A DNA stretch of 64,000 nucleotides from Pocillopora verrucosa (lineage: Eukaryota > Cnidaria > Anthozoa > Scleractinia > Pocilloporidae). Below are positions 23,111 through 34,867 of the stretch, one piece after another. The DNA lies in the NCBI RefSeq assembly GCF_036669915.1, contig NW_027078186.1, forward strand, positions 1 to 64,000, given 5' to 3'. The translations under genes and the position numbers were made by a program. The notes beneath the pieces are model-generated. The model did not search any database. It was not told the DNA's origin and saw only the letters and a list, made by a program, of their open reading frames with translations. Position 1 is the stretch's first letter; every line of letters starts with the position of its first letter.

Positions 23111-23297
23111 ATCNNNNNNNNNNNNNNNNNNNNNNNNNNNNNNNNNNNNNNNNNNNNNNNNNNNNNNNNNNNNNNNCGCTGCTCATTGAGCAGCTCATAT
23201 ATTAAACTGATTTTTGGAACTGGGCTGTGGAAAAGAGGCTTGCCTCGTCCCAGCCACGGGTTGCCTCGGTATAGCACTACCTCCGAGTGCGGCCCAC
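23111..23297 (+). ncRNA. U2 snRNA, unit 11
   Basis: ATC, 63 N (23114-23176), then U2 core. Confidence 0.95.
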
Positions 23298-23534
23298 TTC
23301 CCTCTGGGGAAGACACATTCAATCCAAAACAAAGTCAACGGTATAGCATTCTTTTATGTTTACAGGAGCCCCGCCCGCCCTTAGAGGGGGAAGAGGTGAA
23401 AGAGGGATGATAATTCAGACAACAGACAATGGCAGGAACGGCCGCTGGCCTACGTTTTCTGAAGTGCGCAAAGCACTACCACAAGGACCTAGGGGTAAGT
23501 GGATTTTTTCACCGAGGGCAGACGCTGAAAAAGC

Positions 23535-23612
23535 ATACTTACCTGACGCGGGAGGTACTGTGATCAAGGAGGCAGTCCTCTCAAGGCGAGGCCCTTTCAT
23601 TGCACTTCGACT

Positions 23613-23655
<43 letters not shown>

Positions 23656-23699
23656 TATAATTTCTGGTAGTGGGGACCTGCGTTCGCGCTCGTCCCCGC
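23535..23699 (+). ncRNA. U1 snRNA, unit 11
   Basis: Full-length copy matching the reference. Confidence 0.97.
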
Positions 23700-24680
23700 A
23701 AAAGTCATCCAAACTATGTCTATATGGCCCTCTTACTGACTATCGAGGGTATTTTTGCTTTTGCAGTGGACCGGTAGACTTGCAAAGAAAGCAAAGGACG
23801 CACAACTGGCCAAGGTGTTGGCACGTTTGGAGGGGTAGAAGTGCATTGGAGAGACTGGAGGAAGGAAACAAGGTGAGTTTCGGGGCGGTGCGTAACTTTG
23901 CTGGCTGTTTTTGTTCAAGGCCTGTCTGCTCTATTGTGTGTAAAGTCCTGTTCGTTTGTATTTGCAGGTTGTGCGTGCCGTGCCGTGCTGTGCTATGCGC
24001 GCGAAGGGAAAGGAAATGAAAGGAAACCAAACGGCCGATCGACCGAGCGAGCGAGCATAGAAGGGCATTCGACTTGGACCGTGAGTACACTTTGAACCTT
24101 TTGAGCGGTTTTATTGTCACTGGAGCCGCTTTTAGAAATGCTATTGCTATCGTTAGTGTATCCTTTGTGCGAGCAAGCGAGTGAACGAATGAACGAGGGA
24201 AGGAAACAAACTAGCAGAGTAGTAAAAGTATCGAACCTTTTTCCCGATTCGTTTGCAGTCTGAATCCAACCATTGTCGACTTTCAGTGCCGTTTTTCGCG
24301 CGCCTCCTCTTGGAAGTGTGCGAGTGTTTTGCCACGTCACGATGGCTTAAAACTGCGTCTCAGAAGTGTGCGTTTTTTTCCTATTCATTTTTTCGTTCGT
24401 TATTTGGAATGATTTGATATCACAGAAGTAGAATTTGACATCATAAACTGTTCATCTCGCGCGTGCTCACTCGCTCGCGCGCGCTCTGTAAGAAAAGTCG
24501 ATCGCACTAGAGTTTTCGCCATTAGCTGGCCGATTTTTGACAAAAAGGTGTTTTCCCCCCCTCGTTTTTTGCTTTGATTTTGTTCCTCACTCACCTACGG
24601 CTCTCTATGTGAAATTGTGGTGTATGGAGAGCTATTTATTGGGATAAAACGTTTAGAGATGTTCGCAAGACAAAAAATTG

Positions 24681-24704
24681 AAGCCTACAACACGGGGTAT
24701 TCCC

Positions 24705-24739
<35 letters not shown>

Positions 24740-24800
24740 CAGGGCTTAACTTCGGTGATCGGACGAGAACCGGTGCTTTCCCTGTGGTATGGTCGTAGAC
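24681..24800 (-). rRNA. 5S rRNA, unit 12
   Basis: A 120-nt copy; no difference seen. Confidence 0.97.
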
Positions 24801-25306
24801 GAGGAAATGGGGTCGAAATTCTGCTTGTTATCGGCCAGGTTCAGGCTGTAAAGCGGCCACATCCCTGAGTGTAGGCGAATTTGAAATTCTAAAGCCCTAG
24901 TTTCGTTACTCTAACCCTAAGAAATCGATACTCTAACCCTAAGAAATTGTTACCCTAACCCTAAGAAATGGTTACCCTAACCCCGAAGTCGTTACCTAAC
25001 CCTAATGTATTTTCCTCAACCCAGTTAACACATTGAGGAGCATCGATTTGAAGCACTATTCCCTAGGGAGGGGAGGGAGGGGTCCCAAGAGACATAACGT
25101 GTCCTAAAAACCTATTATACAATGTTTTAGCTCCGTAGGTGCGTGTATCTGGCTTTAAAATCTTACAGTGAGGAGATACCAAACGGGTCAGCCTCTGGGA
25201 CCGTCTGCGGGACTCGCAAGGGCTTGTGGGGGCGACCTGCTACTATCCACCATAAACCGTGGGAAGGATCCCTCGACCACCCCCCTCACCCAGGGCATGC
25301 TTCGGC

Positions 25307-25493
25307 ATCNNNNNNNNNNNNNNNNNNNNNNNNNNNNNNNNNNNNNNNNNNNNNNNNNNNNNNNNNNNNNNNCGCTGCTCATTGAGCAGCTCATATATTA
25401 AACTGATTTTTGGAACTGGGCTGTGGAAAAGAGGCTTGCCTCGTCCCAGCCACGGGTTGCCTCGGTATAGCACTACCTCCGAGTGCGGCCCAC
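25307..25493 (+). ncRNA. U2 snRNA, unit 12
   Basis: ATC, 63 N (25310-25372), then U2 core. Confidence 0.95.
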
Positions 25494-25730
25494 TTCCCTC
25501 TGGGGAAGACACATTCAATCCAAAACAAAGTCAACGGTATAGCATTCTTTTATGTTTACAGGAGCCCCGCCCGCCCTTAGAGGGGGAAGAGGTGAAAGAG
25601 GGATGATAATTCAGACAACAGACAATGGCAGGAACGGCCGCTGGCCTACGTTTTCTGAAGTGCGCAAAGCACTACCACAAGGACCTAGGGGTAAGTGGAT
25701 TTTTTCACCGAGGGCAGACGCTGAAAAAGC

Positions 25731-25808
25731 ATACTTACCTGACGCGGGAGGTACTGTGATCAAGGAGGCAGTCCTCTCAAGGCGAGGCCCTTTCATTGCA
25801 CTTCGACT

Positions 25809-25851
<43 letters not shown>

Positions 25852-25895
25852 TATAATTTCTGGTAGTGGGGACCTGCGTTCGCGCTCGTCCCCGC
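25731..25895 (+). ncRNA. U1 snRNA, unit 12
   Basis: Full-length copy matching the reference. Confidence 0.97.
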
Positions 25896-26876
25896 AAAAG
25901 TCATCCAAACTATGTCTATATGGCCCTCTTACTGACTATCGAGGGTATTTTTGCTTTTGCAGTGGACCGGTAGACTTGCAAAGAAAGCAAAGGACGCACA
26001 ACTGGCCAAGGTGTTGGCACGTTTGGAGGGGTAGAAGTGCATTGGAGAGACTGGAGGAAGGAAACAAGGTGAGTTTCGGGGCGGTGCGTAACTTTGCTGG
26101 CTGTTTTTGTTCAAGGCCTGTCTGCTCTATTGTGTGTAAAGTCCTGTTCGTTTGTATTTGCAGGTTGTGCGTGCCGTGCCGTGCTGTGCTATGCGCGCGA
26201 AGGGAAAGGAAATGAAAGGAAACCAAACGGCCGATCGACCGAGCGAGCGAGCATAGAAGGGCATTCGACTTGGACCGTGAGTACACTTTGAACCTTTTGA
26301 GCGGTTTTATTGTCACTGGAGCCGCTTTTAGAAATGCTATTGCTATCGTTAGTGTATCCTTTGTGCGAGCAAGCGAGTGAACGAATGAACGAGGGAAGGA
26401 AACAAACTAGCAGAGTAGTAAAAGTATCGAACCTTTTTCCCGATTCGTTTGCAGTCTGAATCCAACCATTGTCGACTTTCAGTGCCGTTTTTCGCGCGCC
26501 TCCTCTTGGAAGTGTGCGAGTGTTTTGCCACGTCACGATGGCTTAAAACTGCGTCTCAGAAGTGTGCGTTTTTTTCCTATTCATTTTTTCGTTCGTTATT
26601 TGGAATGATTTGATATCACAGAAGTAGAATTTGACATCATAAACTGTTCATCTCGCGCGTGCTCACTCGCTCGCGCGCGCTCTGTAAGAAAAGTCGATCG
26701 CACTAGAGTTTTCGCCATTAGCTGGCCGATTTTTGACAAAAAGGTGTTTTCCCCCCCTCGTTTTTTGCTTTGATTTTGTTCCTCACTCACCTACGGCTCT
26801 CTATGTGAAATTGTGGTGTATGGAGAGCTATTTATTGGGATAAAACGTTTAGAGATGTTCGCAAGACAAAAAATTG

Positions 26877-26900
26877 AAGCCTACAACACGGGGTATTCCC

Positions 26901-26935
<35 letters not shown>

Positions 26936-26996
26936 CAGGGCTTAACTTCGGTGATCGGACGAGAACCGGTGCTTTCCCTGTGGTATGGTCGTAGAC
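26877..26996 (-). rRNA. 5S rRNA, unit 13
   Basis: A 120-nt copy; no difference seen. Confidence 0.97.
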
Positions 26997-27502
26997 GAGG
27001 AAATGGGGTCGAAATTCTGCTTGTTATCGGCCAGGTTCAGGCTGTAAAGCGGCCACATCCCTGAGTGTAGGCGAATTTGAAATTCTAAAGCCCTAGTTTC
27101 GTTACTCTAACCCTAAGAAATCGATACTCTAACCCTAAGAAATTGTTACCCTAACCCTAAGAAATGGTTACCCTAACCCCGAAGTCGTTACCTAACCCTA
27201 ATGTATTTTCCTCAACCCAGTTAACACATTGAGGAGCATCGATTTGAAGCACTATTCCCTAGGGAGGGGAGGGAGGGGTCCCAAGAGACATAACGTGTCC
27301 TAAAAACCTATTATACAATGTTTTAGCTCCGTAGGTGCGTGTATCTGGCTTTAAAATCTTACAGTGAGGAGATACCAAACGGGTCAGCCTCTGGGACCGT
27401 CTGCGGGACTCGCAAGGGCTTGTGGGGGCGACCTGCTACTATCCACCATAAACCGTGGGAAGGATCCCTCGACCACCCCCCTCACCCAGGGCATGCTTCG
27501 GC

Positions 27503-27689
27503 ATCNNNNNNNNNNNNNNNNNNNNNNNNNNNNNNNNNNNNNNNNNNNNNNNNNNNNNNNNNNNNNNNCGCTGCTCATTGAGCAGCTCATATATTAAACT
27601 GATTTTTGGAACTGGGCTGTGGAAAAGAGGCTTGCCTCGTCCCAGCCACGGGTTGCCTCGGTATAGCACTACCTCCGAGTGCGGCCCAC
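27503..27689 (+). ncRNA. U2 snRNA, unit 13
   Basis: ATC, 63 N (27506-27568), then U2 core. Confidence 0.95.
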
Positions 27690-27926
27690 TTCCCTCTGGG
27701 GAAGACACATTCAATCCAAAACAAAGTCAACGGTATAGCATTCTTTTATGTTTACAGGAGCCCCGCCCGCCCTTAGAGGGGGAAGAGGTGAAAGAGGGAT
27801 GATAATTCAGACAACAGACAATGGCAGGAACGGCCGCTGGCCTACGTTTTCTGAAGTGCGCAAAGCACTACCACAAGGACCTAGGGGTAAGTGGATTTTT
27901 TCACCGAGGGCAGACGCTGAAAAAGC

Positions 27927-28004
27927 ATACTTACCTGACGCGGGAGGTACTGTGATCAAGGAGGCAGTCCTCTCAAGGCGAGGCCCTTTCATTGCACTTC
28001 GACT

Positions 28005-28047
<43 letters not shown>

Positions 28048-28091
28048 TATAATTTCTGGTAGTGGGGACCTGCGTTCGCGCTCGTCCCCGC
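27927..28091 (+). ncRNA. U1 snRNA, unit 13
   Basis: Full-length copy matching the reference. Confidence 0.97.
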
Positions 28092-29072
28092 AAAAGTCAT
28101 CCAAACTATGTCTATATGGCCCTCTTACTGACTATCGAGGGTATTTTTGCTTTTGCAGTGGACCGGTAGACTTGCAAAGAAAGCAAAGGACGCACAACTG
28201 GCCAAGGTGTTGGCACGTTTGGAGGGGTAGAAGTGCATTGGAGAGACTGGAGGAAGGAAACAAGGTGAGTTTCGGGGCGGTGCGTAACTTTGCTGGCTGT
28301 TTTTGTTCAAGGCCTGTCTGCTCTATTGTGTGTAAAGTCCTGTTCGTTTGTATTTGCAGGTTGTGCGTGCCGTGCCGTGCTGTGCTATGCGCGCGAAGGG
28401 AAAGGAAATGAAAGGAAACCAAACGGCCGATCGACCGAGCGAGCGAGCATAGAAGGGCATTCGACTTGGACCGTGAGTACACTTTGAACCTTTTGAGCGG
28501 TTTTATTGTCACTGGAGCCGCTTTTAGAAATGCTATTGCTATCGTTAGTGTATCCTTTGTGCGAGCAAGCGAGTGAACGAATGAACGAGGGAAGGAAACA
28601 AACTAGCAGAGTAGTAAAAGTATCGAACCTTTTTCCCGATTCGTTTGCAGTCTGAATCCAACCATTGTCGACTTTCAGTGCCGTTTTTCGCGCGCCTCCT
28701 CTTGGAAGTGTGCGAGTGTTTTGCCACGTCACGATGGCTTAAAACTGCGTCTCAGAAGTGTGCGTTTTTTTCCTATTCATTTTTTCGTTCGTTATTTGGA
28801 ATGATTTGATATCACAGAAGTAGAATTTGACATCATAAACTGTTCATCTCGCGCGTGCTCACTCGCTCGCGCGCGCTCTGTAAGAAAAGTCGATCGCACT
28901 AGAGTTTTCGCCATTAGCTGGCCGATTTTTGACAAAAAGGTGTTTTCCCCCCCTCGTTTTTTGCTTTGATTTTGTTCCTCACTCACCTACGGCTCTCTAT
29001 GTGAAATTGTGGTGTATGGAGAGCTATTTATTGGGATAAAACGTTTAGAGATGTTCGCAAGACAAAAAATTG

Positions 29073-29096
29073 AAGCCTACAACACGGGGTATTCCC

Positions 29097-29131
<35 letters not shown>

Positions 29132-29192
29132 CAGGGCTTAACTTCGGTGATCGGACGAGAACCGGTGCTTTCCCTGTGGTATGGTCGTAGAC
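29073..29192 (-). rRNA. 5S rRNA, unit 14
   Basis: A 120-nt copy matching the reference. The noisy part of this unit begins only further on, near 29620. Confidence 0.97.
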
Positions 29193-29701
29193 GAGGAAAT
29201 GGGGTCGAAATTCTGCTTGTTATCGGCCAGGTTCAGGCTGTAAAGCGGCCACATCCCTGAGTGTAGGCGAATTTGAAATTCTAAAGCCCTAGTTTCGTTA
29301 CTCTAACCCTAAGAAATCGATACTCTAACCCTAAGAAATTGTTACCCTAACCCTAAGAAATGGTTACCCTAACCCCGAAGTCGTTACCTAACCCTAATGT
29401 ATTTTCCTCAACCCAGTTAACACATTGAGGAGCATCGATTTGAAGCACTATTCCCTAGGGAGGGGAGGGAGGGGTCCCAAGAGACATAACGTGTCCTAAA
29501 AACCTATTATACAATGTTTTAGCTCCGTAGGTGCGTGTATCTGGCTTTAAAATCTTACAGTGAGGAGATACCAAACGGGTCAGCCTCTGGGACCGTCTGC
29601 GGGACTCGCAAGGGCTTGTGGTGGCTGACCTGCTACTATCCACCATAAACCGTGGGAATGATCCCTCGACCACGCCCGCTCTACCCAGGGCATTCTTCGG
29701 C

Positions 29702-29900
29702 ATCGNNNNNNNNNNNNNNNNNNNNNNNNNNNNNNNNNNNNNNNNNNNNNNNNNNNNNNNNNNNNNNNNNNNNNNNNNCGCTGCTCATTGAGCAGCTCAT
29801 ATATTAAACTGATTTTTGGAACTGGGCTGTGGAAAAGAGGCTTGCCTCGTCCCAGCCACGGGTTGCCTCGGTTATAGCACTACCTCCGAGTGCGGCCCAC
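29702..29900 (+). ncRNA. U2 snRNA, unit 14, longer masked gap
   Basis: ATCG is followed by 73 N (29706-29778) instead of 63, so the unmasked original was about 11 bases longer than elsewhere. The flank just upstream also has extra and changed bases (GTGGTGGCTGACC, CACGCCCGCTCTACCC). The U2 core after the gap is normal apart from one extra T in stem-loop IV (CGGTTATAGC). Confidence 0.9.
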
Positions 29901-30137
29901 TTCCCTCTGGGGAAGACACATTCAATCCAAAACAAAGTCAACGGTATAGCATTCTTTTATGTTTACAGGAGCCCCGCCCGCCCTTAGAGGGGGAAGAGGT
30001 GAAAGAGGGATGATAATTCAGACAACAGACACTGGCAGGAACGGCCGCTGGCCTACGTTTTCTGAAGTGCGCAAAGCACTACCACAAGGACCTAGGGGTA
30101 AGTGGATTTTTTCACCGAGGGCAGACGCTGAAAAAGC

Positions 30138-30215
30138 ATACTTACCTGACGCGGGAGGTACTGTGATCAAGGAGGCAGTCCTCTCAAGGCGAGGCCCTTT
30201 CATTGCACTTCGACT

Positions 30216-30258
<43 letters not shown>

Positions 30259-30302
30259 TATAATTTCTGGTAGTGTTGACCTGCGTTCGCGCTCGTCCCC
30301 GC
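30138..30302 (+). ncRNA. U1 snRNA, unit 14
   Basis: Full-length copy with two substitutions at the base of stem-loop IV (GTAGTGTTGACC where others have GTAGTGGGGACC), which would break pairing with CGTCCCC. Confidence 0.94.
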
Positions 30303-31291
30303 AAAAGTCATCCAAACTATGTCTATATGGCCCTCTTACTGACTATCGAGGGTATTTTTGCTTTTGCAGTGGACCGGTAGACTTGCAAAGAAAGCAAAGG
30401 ACGCACAACTGGCCAAGGTGTTGGCACGTTTGGAGGGGTAGAAGTGCATTGGAGAGACTGGAGGAAGGAAACAAGGTGAGTTTCGGGGCGGTGCGTAACT
30501 TTGCTGGCTGTTTTTGTTCAAGGCCTGGTCCTTGCTCTATTGTGTGTAAAGTCCTGTTCGTTTGTATTTGCAGGTTGTGCGTGCCGTGCCGTGCTGTGCT
30601 ATGCGCGCGAAGGGAAAGGAAATGAAAGGAAACCAAACGGCCGATCGACCGAGCGAGCGAGCATAGAAGGGCATTCGACTTGGACCGTGAGTACACTTTT
30701 AACCTTTTGAGCGGTTTTATTGTCACTGGAGCCGCTTTTTAGAAATGCTATTGCTATCGTTAGTGTATCCTTTGTGCGAGCAAGCGAGTGAACGAATGAA
30801 CGAGGGAAGGAAACAAAACTAGCAGAGTAGTACAAGTATCGAACCTTTTTCCCCGATTCGTTTGCAGTCTGAATCCAACCATTGTCGACTTTCAGTGCCG
30901 TTTTTTCGCGCTGCCTCCTCTTGGAAGTGTGCGAGTGTTTTGCCACGTCACGATGGCTTAAACTGGCGTCTCAGAAGTGTGCGTTTTTTTTCCTATTCAT
31001 TTTTTCGTTCGTTATTTGGAATGATTTGATATCACAGAAGTAGAATTTGACATCATAAACTGTTCATCTCGCGCGTGCTCACTCGCTCGCGCGCGCTCTG
31101 TAAGAAAAGTCGATCGCACTAGAGTTTTCGCCATTAGCTGGCCGATTTTTGACAAAAAGGTGTTTTCCCCCCCTCGTTTTTTGCTTTGATTTGTTCCTCA
31201 CTCACCTACGGCTCTCTATGTGAAATTGTGGTGTATGGAGAGCTATTATTGGGATTAAAACGTTTAGAGATGTTCGCAAGACAAAAAATTG

Positions 31292-31315
31292 AAGCCTACA
31301 ACACGGGGTATTCCC

Positions 31316-31350
<35 letters not shown>

Positions 31351-31411
31351 CAGGGCTTAACTTCGGTGATCGGACGAGAACCGGTGCTTTCCCTGTGGTA
31401 TGGTCGTAGAC
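31292..31411 (-). rRNA. 5S rRNA, unit 15
   Basis: A 120-nt copy matching the reference, although the spacer before it (to about 31,260) contains scattered indels. Confidence 0.97.
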
Positions 31412-31917
31412 GAGGAAATGGGGTCGAAATTCTGCTTGTTATCGGCCAGGTTCAGGCTGTAAAGCGGCCACATCCCTGAGTGTAGGCGAATTTGAAATTC
31501 TAAAGCCCTAGTTTCGTTACTCTAACCCTAAGAAATCGATACTCTAACCCTAAGAAATTGTTACCCTAACCCTAAGAAATGGTTACCCTAACCCCGAAGT
31601 CGTTACCTAACCCTAATGTATTTTCCTCAACCCAGTTAACACATTGAGGAGCATCGATTTGAAGCACTATTCCCTAGGGAGGGGAGGGAGGGGTCCCAAG
31701 AGACATAACGTGTCCTAAAAACCTATTATACAATGTTTTAGCTCCGTAGGTGCGTGTATCTGGCTTTAAAATCTTACAGTGAGGAGATACCAAACGGGTC
31801 AGCCTCTGGGACCGTCTGCGGGACTCGCAAGGGCTTGTGGGGGCGACCTGCTACTATCCACCATAAACCGTGGGAAGGATCCCTCGACCACCCCCCTCAC
31901 CCAGGGCATGCTTCGGC

Positions 31918-32104
31918 ATCNNNNNNNNNNNNNNNNNNNNNNNNNNNNNNNNNNNNNNNNNNNNNNNNNNNNNNNNNNNNNNNCGCTGCTCATTGAGCAG
32001 CTCATATATTAAACTGATTTTTGGAACTGGGCTGTGGAAAAGAGGCTTGCCTCGTCCCAGCCACGGGTTGCCTCGGTATAGCACTACCTCCGAGTGCGGC
32101 CCAC
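31918..32104 (+). ncRNA. U2 snRNA, unit 15
   Basis: ATC, 63 N (31921-31983), then U2 core. Confidence 0.95.
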
Positions 32105-32341
32105 TTCCCTCTGGGGAAGACACATTCAATCCAAAACAAAGTCAACGGTATAGCATTCTTTTATGTTTACAGGAGCCCCGCCCGCCCTTAGAGGGGGAAG
32201 AGGTGAAAGAGGGATGATAATTCAGACAACAGACAATGGCAGGAACGGCCGCTGGCCTACGTTTTCTGAAGTGCGCAAAGCACTACCACAAGGACCTAGG
32301 GGTAAGTGGATTTTTTCACCGAGGGCAGACGCTGAAAAAGC

Positions 32342-32419
32342 ATACTTACCTGACGCGGGAGGTACTGTGATCAAGGAGGCAGTCCTCTCAAGGCGAGGCC
32401 CTTTCATTGCACTTCGACT

Positions 32420-32462
<43 letters not shown>

Positions 32463-32506
32463 TATAATTTCTGGTAGTGGGGACCTGCGTTCGCGCTCGT
32501 CCCCGC
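32342..32506 (+). ncRNA. U1 snRNA, unit 15
   Basis: Full-length copy matching the reference. Confidence 0.97.
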
Positions 32507-33488
32507 AAAAGTCATCCAAACTATGTCTATATGGCCCTCTTACTGACTATCGAGGGTATTTTTGCTTTTGCAGTGGACCGGTAGACTTGCAAAGAAAGCA
32601 AAGGACGCACAACTGGCCAAGGTGTTGGCACGTTTGGAGGGGTAGAAGTGCATTGGAGAGACTGGAGGAAGGAAACAAGGTGAGTTTCGGGGCGGTGCGT
32701 AACTTTGCTGGCTGTTTTTGTTCAAGGCCTGTCTGCTCTATTGTGTGTAAAGTCCTGTTCGTTTGTATTTGCAGGTTGTGCGTGCCGTGCCGTGCTGTGC
32801 TATGCGCGCGAAGGGAAAGGAAATGAAAGGAAACCAAACGGCCGATCGACCGAGCGAGCGAGCATAGAAGGGCATTCGACTTGGACCGTGAGTACACTTT
32901 GAACCTTTTGAGCGGTTTTATTGTCACTGGAGCCGCTTTTAGAAATGCTATTGCTATCGTTAGTGTATCCTTTGTGCGAGCAAGCGAGTGAACGAATGAA
33001 CGAGGGAAGGAAACAAACTAGCAGAGTAGTAAAAGTATCGAACCTTTTTCCCGATTCGTTTGCAGTCTGAATCCAACCATTGTCGACTTTCAGTGCCGTT
33101 TTTCGCGCGCCTCCTCTTGGAAGTGTGCGAGTGTTTTGCCACGTCACGATGGCTTAAAACTGCGTCTCAGAAGTGTGCGTTTTTTTCCTATTCATTTTTT
33201 CGTTCGTTATTTGGAATGATTTGATATCACAGAAGTAGAATTTGACATCATAAACTGTTCATCTCGCGCGTGCTCACTCGCTCGCGCGCGCTCTGTAAGG
33301 AAAAGTCGATCGCACTAGAGTTTTCGCCATTAGCTGGCCGATTTTTGACAAAAAGGTGTTTTCCCCCCCTCGTTTTTTGCTTTGATTTTGTTCCTCACTC
33401 ACCTACGGCTCTCTATGTGAAATTGTGGTGTATGGAGAGCTATTTATTGGGATAAAACGTTTAGAGATGTTCGCAAGACAAAAAATTG

Positions 33489-33512
33489 AAGCCTACAACA
33501 CGGGGTATTCCC

Positions 33513-33547
<35 letters not shown>

Positions 33548-33608
33548 CAGGGCTTAACTTCGGTGATCGGACGAGAACCGGTGCTTTCCCTGTGGTATGG
33601 TCGTAGAC
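33489..33608 (-). rRNA. 5S rRNA, unit 16
   Basis: A 120-nt copy; no difference seen. Confidence 0.97.
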
Positions 33609-34114
33609 GAGGAAATGGGGTCGAAATTCTGCTTGTTATCGGCCAGGTTCAGGCTGTAAAGCGGCCACATCCCTGAGTGTAGGCGAATTTGAAATTCTAA
33701 AGCCCTAGTTTCGTTACTCTAACCCTAAGAAATCGATACTCTAACCCTAAGAAATTGTTACCCTAACCCTAAGAAATGGTTACCCTAACCCCGAAGTCGT
33801 TACCTAACCCTAATGTATTTTCCTCAACCCAGTTAACACATTGAGGAGCATCGATTTGAAGCACTATTCCCTAGGGAGGGGAGGGAGGGGTCCCAAGAGA
33901 CATAACGTGTCCTAAAAACCTATTATACAATGTTTTAGCTCCGTAGGTGCGTGTATCTGGCTTTAAAATCTTACAGTGAGGAGATACCAAACGGGTCAGC
34001 CTCTGGGACCGTCTGCGGGACTCGCAAGGGCTTGTGGGGGCGACCTGCTACTATCCACCATAAACCGTGGGAAGGATCCCTCGACCACCCCCCTCACCCA
34101 GGGCATGCTTCGGC

Positions 34115-34301
34115 ATCNNNNNNNNNNNNNNNNNNNNNNNNNNNNNNNNNNNNNNNNNNNNNNNNNNNNNNNNNNNNNNNCGCTGCTCATTGAGCAGCTC
34201 ATATATTAAACTGATTTTTGGAACTGGGCTGTGGAAAAGAGGCTTGCCTCGTCCCAGCCACGGGTTGCCTCGGTATAGCACTACCTCCGAGTGCGGCCCA
34301 C
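34115..34301 (+). ncRNA. U2 snRNA, unit 16
   Basis: ATC, 63 N (34118-34180), then U2 core. It is intact although the U1 gene of the same unit is interrupted. Confidence 0.95.
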
Positions 34302-34538
34302 TTCCCTCTGGGGAAGACACATTCAATCCAAAACAAAGTCAACGGTATAGCATTCTTTTATGTTTACAGGAGCCCCGCCCGCCCTTAGAGGGGGAAGAGG
34401 TGAAAGAGGGATGATAATTCAGACAACAGACAATGGCAGGAACGGCCGCTGGCCTACGTTTTCTGAAGTGCGCAAAGCACTACCACAAGGACCTAGGGGT
34501 AAGTGGATTTTTTCACCGAGGGCAGACGCTGAAAAAGC

Positions 34539-34556
34539 ATACTTACCTGACGCGGG
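34539..34556 (+). pseudogene. U1 snRNA 5' fragment (nt 1-18), unit 16
   Basis: The first 18 nt of U1, ATACTTACCTGACGCGGG, remain behind an intact U1 promoter and lead directly into the inserted element. A transcript from the U1 promoter would start with these bases and continue into the element. Confidence 0.95.
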
Positions 34557-34867
34557 TTTTGCCTGCGTTATAGTATCGCGCGTGGATTCGTGGATTCACA
34601 AGTGTCTTTGGATTAAAGAAGCAGGATTTTTTGTAAGTATTATTGTGTTCTGGTTTGGCTGTTTTTTTCTGGTGACCCTCCCAGGGACTCATGCTCGGCT
34701 CCTTGCCGTAACCTGGGGTAGCCAGTCTCTGGTTGTTTTTCCAGTCTTGGGCTGGATTGGCTTTTCTTCTTGGCTTTTTTGGCCTGTTGAGTGTGGTATT
34801 TTGCCAGCTCACAGGTTTTGCCGTTTTTTCGGGTCACCCATCCACTTTTGGGTTGTTTGTTTTTGCC

